A stretch of 27,185 bases of DNA from Bacillota bacterium (lineage in GTDB: Bacteria; Bacillota; Clostridia; Acetivibrionales; DSM-1351), in the NCBI GenBank assembly GCA_023441625.1, contig JAEZOA010000170.1, forward strand, positions 1 through 27,185, written 5' to 3'. This document shows positions 7,816 through 14,538 of this stretch, piece by piece; position 1 is the stretch's first letter, and the number at the start of each line of letters is the position of its first letter. The position numbers were made by a program, and so were the translations under genes. The notes under the pieces were generated by a model, which searched no databases, was not told the origin of the DNA, and worked only from the letters and a program-made list of their open reading frames with translations.

Positions 7816-8523
7816 CTACAGTTCAATTTCCAACTTTATCAATTTAGCTAGTATCTTTATGTCTTTTTTACTAATTGTTTCAGTTATTAAGGTTCCTTTG
7901 TTATATACCAAAAGAAGTTTGTCTGCCTGCAACTTTTTAACCTGCCTTACAGATCTGCAATCATTGTATTCTACAAAGTAAATCCCATCATTATCAATTT
8001 CATTAGTCAGTACTGAAAACGCCTTGTCTCCGTTAAAAATTCTAAACCCTGACATATCACTATCTTCTATTTTTAGATAGAATACCTTCTCCTTTTGAAA
8101 ACCCTCAACCTTATTTTTTTCTATAGGTAATAACTTTTTATCAATTATCTTATCCATCCTATAGCTGTATATAGGTACAGTTTTAAGGATATTACCGAAT
8201 GCATCATCCCACACTTCTTGTATAGGCTGCTGTGATGCTGGTATCATATTAGTCTTTGAAGCAGCCTTTGAAGGCGTTTTTCTGCTATCTGGCTCTGTAT
8301 TTGTTTGTCCAAGCTTATCTTCCGATGCAAAAAGTCCAATTGGACCAAGTTCAAAATCTAAAGCCTTTGAAACCCTACCAATCATTTCATCGTTAATAAT
8401 TTTCTTACCCGATTCTATATCTAGTACGAAGCCTTCAGACACTCCTAACTTCTTTGCAAGCTGCTTTGGGGATATTCCCTTTTCTAATCTTAATTTATTT
8501 ATCTCTTGCCCAATTCTGCTCAT
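7816..8523 (-). CDS. XRE-family regulator with degenerate S24/LexA-like domain
   Basis: A 235-aa DNA-binding protein. Residues 4-58 form a Cro/C1-type helix-turn-helix (LRLEKGISPKQLAKKLGVS). A polar linker (68-110) joins it to a C-terminal LexA/S24-peptidase-like fold (about 115-215). In active members this fold has a serine before Met in GDSM and a lysine in a VKR-like strand. Here the first site reads IEDSDMSGFRI, which puts Asp156 at the serine position, and the second reads SVRQV, which puts Arg193 at the lysine position. Self-cleavage is therefore unlikely, although this alignment was made by eye. The start at 8523 uses AAAGGA about 12 bases upstream, a rather long spacing; upstream in-frame TTG codons are less likely. 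The role is unknown; it sits between a methyltransferase and corA. Confidence 0.8.
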   Translation of the reverse strand: MSRIGQEINKLRLEKGISPKQLAKKLGVSEGFVLDIESGKKIINDEMIGRVSKALDFELGPIGLFASEDKLGQTNTEPDSRKTPSKAASKTNMIPASQQPIQEVWDDAFGNILKTVPIYSYRMDKIIDKKLLPIEKNKVEGFQKEKVFYLKIEDSDMSGFRIFNGDKAFSVLTNEIDNDGIYFVEYNDCRSVRQVKKLQADKLLLVYNKGTLITETISKKDIKILAKLIKLEIEL

Positions 8524-8553
8524 ATTTATAATTATTCCTTTCAATGTGCATTT

Positions 8554-8563
8554 ATTGTACAAT
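8554..8563. promoter_or_regulatory. ATTGTACAAT palindrome ahead of the XRE regulator
   Basis: A perfect 10-bp palindrome lies about 30 bases upstream of the regulator start codon, in the 94-base gap after the methyltransferase gene. Its position suits an autoregulatory operator; this is inference. Confidence 0.3.
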
Positions 8564-8617
8564 TATTTAAATCCAAATAAATAACCTAGTATTTCACCGT
8601 TTTTACAAATAAATAGT

Positions 8618-9343
8618 CTACCTAGCCCATAAAACCAACATAAAAGAGTTGTACTTATCAAACTCTTTACCATTAAAATCACCAAATAATTTTATTTTTT
8701 TAAACCCAGCCTCAGTGGCAGCTTCTATTAGCTCATCCTGCAGAAGTGGATATAGAGGAATCTCATTTTTATAGCTTTTTCCATCAACTTTTAGCTCGGT
8801 CTTAAAATATATAATATTTCCCTGCTTATCATAATTATAGTATCTCTCAAAGGAAAGTCCGATTTTATTATCCACTAACGTTGGCAAACTTCTTACATCC
8901 TTAAGTAAAATCCTATCAAAGTTAATTATCTGTAGCACAAGGCTTCCATCAAGGTCTAATAGCTTCCTTGCGCTACATAAAAACTCTTTTATCTGATGTA
9001 GGTTTTCCAAATGAACAATAGAATTACCAATACAAAAAACCAGATTATACCTATCAGAAAGTTTACTTTCCAAATCCAGCATATTTGCCTGTAAAGATTT
9101 GATTGAAAGCCCTTCTTTTTTAGCTTTCCGATCTAGCTGGGTTACCATCTCAGCATCTAAATCTGTACCAGTAACAATATAACCTTGTTTTGCAAGCTCA
9201 AGAGAATACCCACCCGTTCCACATGCAATATCTAGCACGGTCTTTGGAGGTCTACCAGCTACTTCTTTTAAAAATCTGATTTGTTCATCCCCTGTTGGAA
9301 ATATATTATCATAATACTTTGATATTTCTTCATAAAATCCCAT
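8618..9343 (-). CDS. Class I SAM-dependent methyltransferase, substrate unknown
   Basis: A 241-aa cytoplasmic methyltransferase of the Rossmann type. Motif I is VLDIACGTG (36-44), which binds S-adenosylmethionine; the acidic end of strand 2 is TGTDLD (59-63). The remaining strands follow (NLVFCIGNSI near 107, then a C-terminal beta hairpin with GFKKIKLFGDF), so the fold is complete. Nothing identifies the methyl acceptor. The start at 9343 has AAAGGA nine bases upstream; the ATG three codons earlier directly abuts that site and is rejected. It lies 32 bases downstream of trmB and is probably co-transcribed with it. Confidence 0.88.
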   Translation of the reverse strand: MGFYEEISKYYDNIFPTGDEQIRFLKEVAGRPPKTVLDIACGTGGYSLELAKQGYIVTGTDLDAEMVTQLDRKAKKEGLSIKSLQANMLDLESKLSDRYNLVFCIGNSIVHLENLHQIKEFLCSARKLLDLDGSLVLQIINFDRILLKDVRSLPTLVDNKIGLSFERYYNYDKQGNIIYFKTELKVDGKSYKNEIPLYPLLQDELIEAATEAGFKKIKLFGDFNGKEFDKYNSFMLVLWAR

Positions 9344-9375
9344 GTGGTACATTCCTTTAAATTTATTTTATAAAA

Positions 9376-10047
9376 CTAATCATTTCTATTAGATAATACT
9401 GCTATAAGGAATTTAGTTGGTATTTCTTCTTTAGTAAACATTATCTCATGCTCTGTTGTATAACTACCTTCAAAGCCACTAGCATGCAAATCCCTAGTTA
9501 TATATTTTATTGTGAACCCATTATCTTTAAAATATTTAATAGAATCTTCAAAAAGTTCATCATTGTCTGTTTTAAACCAAATCTCACCAGCATCCTTAAG
9601 AAAAGTTTTATATTTAATTAACTGCTTACTATGTGTTAGCCTTTTCTTGCTATAGGACTTCTTTGGCCATGGGTTGCAAAAATTAATATAAATTCTTTCT
9701 ATAACATCATTTTCATCTAACATATTATCAATTTGCTCTATGTTTTGTGACATCAGCTTAACATTGTTTACCGAATCTATTCCCGCAGCCGCATATTCCT
9801 GAACTATTCTGCGTCTAGCAAGTGCAAGCACTTCACTCTTAAGATCTATTGCAATATAGTTCACCTGTTGATTGGCGGCACCAATTGCGGCAACAAAAAC
9901 GCCCTTGCCACATCCCAGTTCCAAATGCATAGGATTAGTGTTGCCGAAAAGCTCCTGCCATCTTCCCTTGTATTTAGGTGGGTCCTCAATAAAAAAATCA
10001 CATGCTGCTAGTTCGGGCCTTGCCCATGGTTTTCTTCTAATTCTCAC
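9376..10047 (-). CDS. trmB: tRNA (guanine-N7-)-methyltransferase
   Basis: A 223-aa enzyme that methylates N7 of guanine 46 in the variable loop of tRNAs using S-adenosylmethionine. The SAM site is HLELGCGKG (41-49) followed by AIDLKSE. The family-specific block NPWPKKSYSKKRLTH (about 126-140) aligns with the usual DPWPKKRHxKRRL; Asp is replaced by Asn, a change I believe is also found in other clostridial members, though this was not checked. The C-terminal SYTTEHE matches the conserved TxxE tRNA-binding motif. Translation begins with GTG (10045-10047), preceded nine bases upstream by AGGA. It heads the minus-strand run trmB, methyltransferase, XRE regulator, corA. Confidence 0.95.
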   Translation of the reverse strand: MRIRRKPWARPELAACDFFIEDPPKYKGRWQELFGNTNPMHLELGCGKGVFVAAIGAANQQVNYIAIDLKSEVLALARRRIVQEYAAAGIDSVNNVKLMSQNIEQIDNMLDENDVIERIYINFCNPWPKKSYSKKRLTHSKQLIKYKTFLKDAGEIWFKTDNDELFEDSIKYFKDNGFTIKYITRDLHASGFEGSYTTEHEIMFTKEEIPTKFLIAVLSNRND

Positions 10048-10126
10048 GTTTACACATCCTATAAAAATTATAAATTTTACTAATATTATCAGTTTCCTAA
10101 TCTATAGACTATTTTACAGGTAGTGA

Positions 10127-10160
10127 CGTTTTGTGTCTACTATTATTAGTATCCAAAACG
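10127..10160. repeat. Nested inverted repeat upstream of trmB
   Basis: CGTTTTG (10127-10133) pairs with CAAAACG (10154-10160), and inside it TACTA (10138-10142) pairs with TAGTA (10147-10151) around a TTAT loop. No T-run follows on either strand, so it is not a typical terminator; an operator or a leader hairpin for trmB is possible. Confidence 0.5.
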
Positions 10161-10301
10161 GTGCTTAACAATCATTTGTATTGTAAATTTCCTCTTCTGA
10201 TTCAGACAATTTATTTTTTATGTTCGTACATTAAATTAGTATTCTGTTAATTAATAGCCAATTTTATTGCCCCAAAATTTTATTTCTTGACTAATATTCA
10301 G

Positions 10302-10331
10302 TTGACCTGTACCCTATAAGGAGGATATGTA
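10302..10331 (+). promoter_or_regulatory. Possible uppP promoter
   Basis: TTGACC (10302-10307) and TATGTA (10326-10331) are 18 bases apart. A second TTGACT at 10287-10292 has no good -10 partner. If correct, the uppP leader is about 115 bases long. Confidence 0.4.
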
Positions 10332-10357
10332 ATAAAATACAGGAAACAGCACCATTT

Positions 10358-10380
10358 ATCCCTCTTTTACAAAAGGGGAT
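10358..10380 (+). repeat. Stem-loop in the uppP leader
   Basis: ATCCCTCTTTT pairs with AAAAGGGGAT with one bulged C and one G-U pair around a very short loop. It lies about 70 bases before the uppP start. No T-run follows, so it would be a leader structure rather than a terminator. Confidence 0.45.
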
Positions 10381-10452
10381 ATAAGTTGTGGTAGCATGGT
10401 AAAAGATAGCGGAATACTTATGATTTAGATTTTTTTAGAAAAAGGTGATTTG

Positions 10453-11313
10453 ATGGATGGTTTTGATGGTTTACTATTTATATTAAAATCCATTGTACTT
10501 GGTATAGTTGAAGGAATTACAGAATTTCTTCCTGTTTCCTCAACTGGCCACCTTCGTATATTTGAAAACTTAATGGGTTTTAGTACCAACACAACTTATG
10601 TTGATATGTATACATACGTTATACAGCTAGGAGCAATATTAGCTGTTATTATTCTTTATTGGCGAAAAATTAAAGATACTATTATAAATTTTTCCCCGAG
10701 AAAAGTCGGCTATGAAAAATCAGGCTTCAAATTTTGGTTTATGATATTTATTGCATGTATACCTGGTGGAGTTTTAGGAATACTCCTTAACGATATAGCT
10801 GACGAATATTTATCTACTCCAATCATTATTGCAATTGTCTTATTTTTAGGTGCTATATGGATGTTATATGCAGAAAAAAAATTCAGAAATAATAATACTG
10901 CCAAACAAAAGCTAAGTGTAACACCAAAGCAAGCCTTGATAATAGGTGCCTTTCAATGTTTAGCAATTGTCCCAGGAATGTCACGTTCAGCTTCAACTAT
11001 TATAGGAGGGTGGGTTTCTGGCCTATCCACTGTTATAGCTGCTCAATTCTCATTCTTTTTGGCTATCCCTGTTATGGTCGGGATGAGTTTCTTAAAGATA
11101 GTAAAGTTAGCTGAGATTGGTGGTTTTAGTACGCTTACACCACTTGAAATTACTTCACTAATTGTCGGTTTTCTTGTGTCCTTTGTGATAGCAATAGCTG
11201 TAATCAGCAAGTTTATATCATATTTACAAAAGAAGCCTATGAAGGTTTTCGCATATTATAGAATGATATTTGCAGTTATAGTTTTAATAGCTGGTTTTGT
11301 TGGGTTATTCTAA
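10453..11313 (+). CDS. uppP: Undecaprenyl-diphosphate phosphatase (bacitracin resistance type)
   Basis: A 286-aa integral membrane enzyme that dephosphorylates undecaprenyl diphosphate to the monophosphate, recycling the lipid carrier for peptidoglycan and other envelope polymers; overexpression gives bacitracin resistance in known cases. The two conserved active-site blocks are present: EGITEFLPVSSTGH (20-33, with Glu20, Glu24, Ser29-Ser30 and His33) and PGMSRSAS (about 174-181). Seven to eight hydrophobic segments cover the rest. The start at 10453 has AAAGGTG five bases upstream; the TTG one codon earlier is too close to it. It is monocistronic, ending at a strong terminator. Confidence 0.97.
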   Translation: MDGFDGLLFILKSIVLGIVEGITEFLPVSSTGHLRIFENLMGFSTNTTYVDMYTYVIQLGAILAVIILYWRKIKDTIINFSPRKVGYEKSGFKFWFMIFIACIPGGVLGILLNDIADEYLSTPIIIAIVLFLGAIWMLYAEKKFRNNNTAKQKLSVTPKQALIIGAFQCLAIVPGMSRSASTIIGGWVSGLSTVIAAQFSFFLAIPVMVGMSFLKIVKLAEIGGFSTLTPLEITSLIVGFLVSFVIAIAVISKFISYLQKKPMKVFAYYRMIFAVIVLIAGFVGLF

Positions 11314-11340
11314 ATAAATATAGAGTTCAAAGAAATATGG

Positions 11341-11377
11341 CCAAACCTTAGTAATACTTACTTTGGTTTGGTTTTTT
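11341..11377 (+). terminator. Rho-independent terminator of uppP
   Basis: CCAAACC (11341-11347) pairs with GGTTTGG (11365-11371); inside, AGTAA pairs with TTACT across a TT/TT internal loop, with TAC as loop. Six T residues follow (11372-11377). Confidence 0.9.
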
Positions 11378-11516
11378 ATTAACATAAGCAATGTTGGCTT
11401 TCCAACTTGCGTTATTTTATAATAAATATTATTTTTGAAAGTATTGTTATATATTATTTAATTTTCGTTTGCTATAGCATAATTTGATAAAATCCCCGTT
11501 TTTTCGACAACCAACA

Positions 11517-11546
11517 TTGCAATAAAATGTCTAAATCTAGTATAAT
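11517..11546 (+). promoter_or_regulatory. Sigma-A promoter of the chemoreceptor gene
   Basis: TTGCAA (11517-11522), an 18-base spacer and a perfect TATAAT (11541-11546). No sigma-D motility-type sequence was seen. Downstream, in the untranslated leader, AAACAAAAT (11566-11574) and ATTTTGTTT (11579-11587) form a 9-bp inverted repeat. Confidence 0.6.
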
Positions 11547-11614
11547 AGTCCTAGATAAAGAGATAAAACAAAATTTATATTTTGTTTAATAAAACTTTGG
11601 GGAGATTAAATGCT

Positions 11615-13321
11615 ATGTTCAAAATGCGATTGTTAAAACTCAATTCTGTTAAGAAAAAAATGATAGTCGGATTTACCCTTCTAACACTATTAAATGTATT
11701 GATTTTTTTAGGTTATGAGTTATTTAATGCCAATACCCGTTTAACAAATGAAGCTCTAGATAAAAGCTATGTTTACGCAGAACACATTGAAAAAATCTTG
11801 TCACCTATTGGTGTAGAACAGCCTGAAAAATTGCAAAGCAAAATTACAGAACTGTTAGAGACAGATTACGAAAGGGTTGGTTACATAGGGGTACTAGATA
11901 AGAATTTCAAATACATAGCTCATACCGATAATAGTAAAATAGGTTCAGATTTTAAAATAGCTGAAACTGAAGAGGTCCTTAACTCCAATATAAGTGTAAG
12001 TCAGTCCTTTATAATTGATGGAAGGGAAGAATATTTATCAATTGTTCCCTTTTATACAATTCAAGGGTATAATGATGTTGAAGCTACAAGTTCAGCTACC
12101 ACAAAAATTGATATTCCAGGTTTAGTAATTGTAAGCATGGATACAAATTTAATGTTAAAAGAACAAAAAGCAGGATTTTTAAAGATACTGTTAATCGGAA
12201 TAATTCTTTTGATTTTATCCATAATAGTAGCAATATTAATTGCAGCTACTATTACAAATCCTCTTAAGGACTTAAGAGGTCATTTGCATAAAATAGCTGA
12301 CGGTGATCTTACCTCAATAGTGAGAGTTAAATCAAAAGATGAACTTCGCGATTTGTCCAATGATTTAAATACTACAATATTATTTCTTAAGAATATTATT
12401 TCTGATATAAAGTCCACCACAATTTTCCTTGATAAATATTCAGGAGAACTAAATGTTTCTACAGAGAAATTATCTGTGGTGAGTGAAGAAGTATCTGCTT
12501 CAATGTACCATGTTGCACAAAACAGCAGTGTGCAATCAGAAAGATTGTCTAATAGTGTAAGTACTATAAATGTTTTCTCTAAAAATTTAGATGATATTAA
12601 TTTTGAGACAAAAAAAATCGAAGATAGTAGCATTCTAATAAAAGAAGTTGCTGATATAGGTATGATAAAAATAAATAAACTTATATTATCTATGAAAGAT
12701 GCTCAAGATTCGTTTCAATCTGTTAATGAAAAAATAGTATTTTTATCTAATAGTATTACTCAGATAAACGAAATAACTGAAAGTATAAACAGCATAGCAA
12801 AGCAAACTAATTTACTGTCTCTTAATGCTTCTATAGAAGCTTCTAGAGCTGGAGCAGCAGGAACTGGGTTTGCAGTGGTAGCTGATGAGATAAGAAATCT
12901 TGCTGATAAAACTCTAGCCTCATCACGCAATATATCTTTAATTATTAATGAAGTAATTAATAATACAGCGATTGTTACTACTACAGCGTCTGATGCCATT
13001 AATACTGTAAAACTTCAATCTTCTACAATTGAGGATACCGTATCGGTGTTCAATAATATTGTTGGACAAGTCACTGCTATCATTCCTAAAATTAATGAAG
13101 TTGCTAAAACCCTTAAACAAACTATAGTTATGAAAGATAATATTTTATCTGATATTGATTCAATTTCATTAATATCAGATGGTATAGCTACTTCGTGCGA
13201 AGATGTATCCTCCGCTATCCAAGAGCAGACAGCAACGACAACAGACTTATATTCTCTTTCAGGTCAACTTAATGAAACCTCAAAAAAACTAGTAGCTGGT
13301 ATAGATAAATTTAAGCTTTAA
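11615..13321 (+). CDS. Methyl-accepting chemotaxis protein with extracytoplasmic sensor
   Basis: A 568-aa transmembrane chemoreceptor that signals to CheA/CheW. It has a transmembrane helix at 17-36, an extracytoplasmic sensor at about 37-188 that looks like a single Cache/PAS-type domain (VGYIGVLDKNFKYIAHTD, then an EYLSIVPF strand), a second helix at 189-212, a HAMP linker at 213-265 and a long cytoplasmic coiled coil. The signalling tip is at 392-432, with SIAKQTNLLSLNASIEASRA and GFAVVADEIRNLAD, which is highly diagnostic. Possible methylation sites include the QEQTA segment near 537. There is no C-terminal CheR-binding pentapeptide. The start at 11615 has GGGGAG 10 bases upstream; an upstream TTG at 11582 is less likely. 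No other chemotaxis gene is adjacent. The ligand is unknown. Confidence 0.95.
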   Translation: MFKMRLLKLNSVKKKMIVGFTLLTLLNVLIFLGYELFNANTRLTNEALDKSYVYAEHIEKILSPIGVEQPEKLQSKITELLETDYERVGYIGVLDKNFKYIAHTDNSKIGSDFKIAETEEVLNSNISVSQSFIIDGREEYLSIVPFYTIQGYNDVEATSSATTKIDIPGLVIVSMDTNLMLKEQKAGFLKILLIGIILLILSIIVAILIAATITNPLKDLRGHLHKIADGDLTSIVRVKSKDELRDLSNDLNTTILFLKNIISDIKSTTIFLDKYSGELNVSTEKLSVVSEEVSASMYHVAQNSSVQSERLSNSVSTINVFSKNLDDINFETKKIEDSSILIKEVADIGMIKINKLILSMKDAQDSFQSVNEKIVFLSNSITQINEITESINSIAKQTNLLSLNASIEASRAGAAGTGFAVVADEIRNLADKTLASSRNISLIINEVINNTAIVTTTASDAINTVKLQSSTIEDTVSVFNNIVGQVTAIIPKINEVAKTLKQTIVMKDNILSDIDSISLISDGIATSCEDVSSAIQEQTATTTDLYSLSGQLNETSKKLVAGIDKFKL

Positions 13322-13372
13322 CATTAATTTACATTCTTCATTATTCCTTAGTTGGGTTCAATAGAACAGCCT

Positions 13373-13415
13373 GCCAAATTCTCGTTCTGTCAAAATTTCG
13401 AGAATTTGGCTTTTT
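13373..13415 (+). terminator. Rho-independent terminator of the chemoreceptor gene
   Basis: A perfect 12-bp stem, GCCAAATTCTCG (13373-13384) with its complement at 13399-13410, a 14-base loop and five T residues. Confidence 0.93.
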
Positions 13416-13459
13416 ATGTACTTATATATAATTTCCATCAAATTATTTACAATTTTGTA

Positions 13460-13488
13460 TTGAATTGTCATTTATTTACACATATAAT
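13460..13488 (+). promoter_or_regulatory. Promoter of the BtrH-like gene
   Basis: TTGAAT (13460-13465), a 17-base spacer and TATAAT (13483-13488), in a very AT-rich stretch. A strong TGGAGGG ribosome binding site follows just before the start codon. Confidence 0.55.
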
Positions 13489-13570
13489 AATATTATTGAA
13501 TTATAATTTTTGGTTTAGCTCAATAAATAAGAATTATTGTTCATAAAATCTTATTCTGGAGGGTAATTTT

Positions 13571-14515
13571 ATGAGATACTTGAAGGAAATAGAGCCCTAT
13601 AATAGATTTTGGGGAAATTGCATTACAAACATGTTCATTTCAATTCTTCTCAAAGATCATCCAAGCTATGAGCCTCTTATTTATATAAATGCTTATGAGT
13701 ATTTTTCTAAAGATCGTTTTTATTTAGATTACACAATGGAATTTTATAATTATTTCAGTACTATCTTTTATTTTAATCGATGCAATTTTATTAACAGGAA
13801 AGAATTTATTACGGAATTAAAAGAAGTTTTGATGAACAATCCATATCTGGCATTAAATGTTGACCTATTCTATTGGGGAAAGCAAGGAGCATATTATAAT
13901 AAAATTCATACGCCCCATTTTTCTTTTATTATAGGTTTTGATGATGATGAAGAGGTAATTTACGTATTCGAAGATGATGTAAATTTACACTATGCAATAA
14001 GAGAAATTCCCATGAAAGAAGTAATTCAGGCTTTCTTTTCTGATTATAAAGACAATAGTGAAGATTTTAGAATTATTACATATAAGGATATTGATATTAA
14101 ACCTTATACATTAGATATAAACAAGGTAATAATAAATGCCAAAAATATAATTCGCAGTATAGACCAGCTAATTGAAAATAAATGTATTGTAGACAAGGAT
14201 GCTCTTCTTACTGACATTTCTAATGTAGATTTTTACGGATACGAATTTGGTAAAATTTCAAATAGATTGAGTGGAAATGAACTTTTATTCGAGGCATTAG
14301 GAAATGATGGAATTATCAATGAAAAGGATGTTAATGAACTAATCCTAGACACAAAAGAAATAAGTAATAAATGGGCGCTAGTTAAAAATATTTTCTATAA
14401 ATACTGTTTACGCAATAAAATATCAGAAGTTGATAAGCTAGAAAATATGATTATAGATCTTTCTATTAAAGAAAAAGAAATGTGGCTAAAACTCATAGAG
14501 CTGAGCCACCATTAA
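13571..14515 (+). CDS. Uncharacterised protein resembling BtrH N-terminal (cysteine-histidine) domain proteins
   Basis: A 314-aa protein with no signal peptide or clear membrane helix. The first 150 residues resemble BtrH N-terminal-type domains, a papain-like fold used in acyl transfer or peptide cleavage in some secondary-metabolite pathways. There is a Cys near the start in a GNC motif (Cys17), then HTPHFSFIIGFDDD (113-126) with His116, then an acidic strand end (EDD, 134-136). These could form a Cys-His-Asp triad. The C-terminal half (160-314) is mainly helical and charged, without recognised motifs. The start is firm (TGGAGGG upstream). It has its own promoter and no biosynthetic genes beside it; it converges on the propeller-protein gene with only 23 bases between. 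The family assignment is by pattern only and moderately sure; the function is unknown. Confidence 0.65.
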   Translation: MRYLKEIEPYNRFWGNCITNMFISILLKDHPSYEPLIYINAYEYFSKDRFYLDYTMEFYNYFSTIFYFNRCNFINRKEFITELKEVLMNNPYLALNVDLFYWGKQGAYYNKIHTPHFSFIIGFDDDEEVIYVFEDDVNLHYAIREIPMKEVIQAFFSDYKDNSEDFRIITYKDIDIKPYTLDINKVIINAKNIIRSIDQLIENKCIVDKDALLTDISNVDFYGYEFGKISNRLSGNELLFEALGNDGIINEKDVNELILDTKEISNKWALVKNIFYKYCLRNKISEVDKLENMIIDLSIKEKEMWLKLIELSHH

Positions 14516-14538
14516 AATTGAATTTGAGCTTTATATTC

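Larger units (their letters stand above)
10048..10452. other. 400-base divergent intergenic region between trmB and uppP
   Basis: No gene is visible. It holds a nested hairpin at 10127-10160, a possible uppP promoter at 10302-10331 and a second hairpin at 10358-10380 in the uppP leader, each listed separately. A strong AAGGAGG at 10318-10324 is followed by ATGTAA, a start codon immediately followed by a stop. No convincing promoter was found for trmB. Confidence 0.6.

Noticed and set aside
10318..10332. AAGGAGG followed by ATGTAA as a minimal ORF
   Set aside because: Spacing from the AAGGAGG to the ATG is only two bases and no downstream start uses the site; kept only as a side note in the uppP leader finding.
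13352..13546. 64-aa plus-strand frame after the chemoreceptor gene
   Set aside because: It spans a perfect terminator and the AT-rich promoter of the next gene, with no ribosome binding site.
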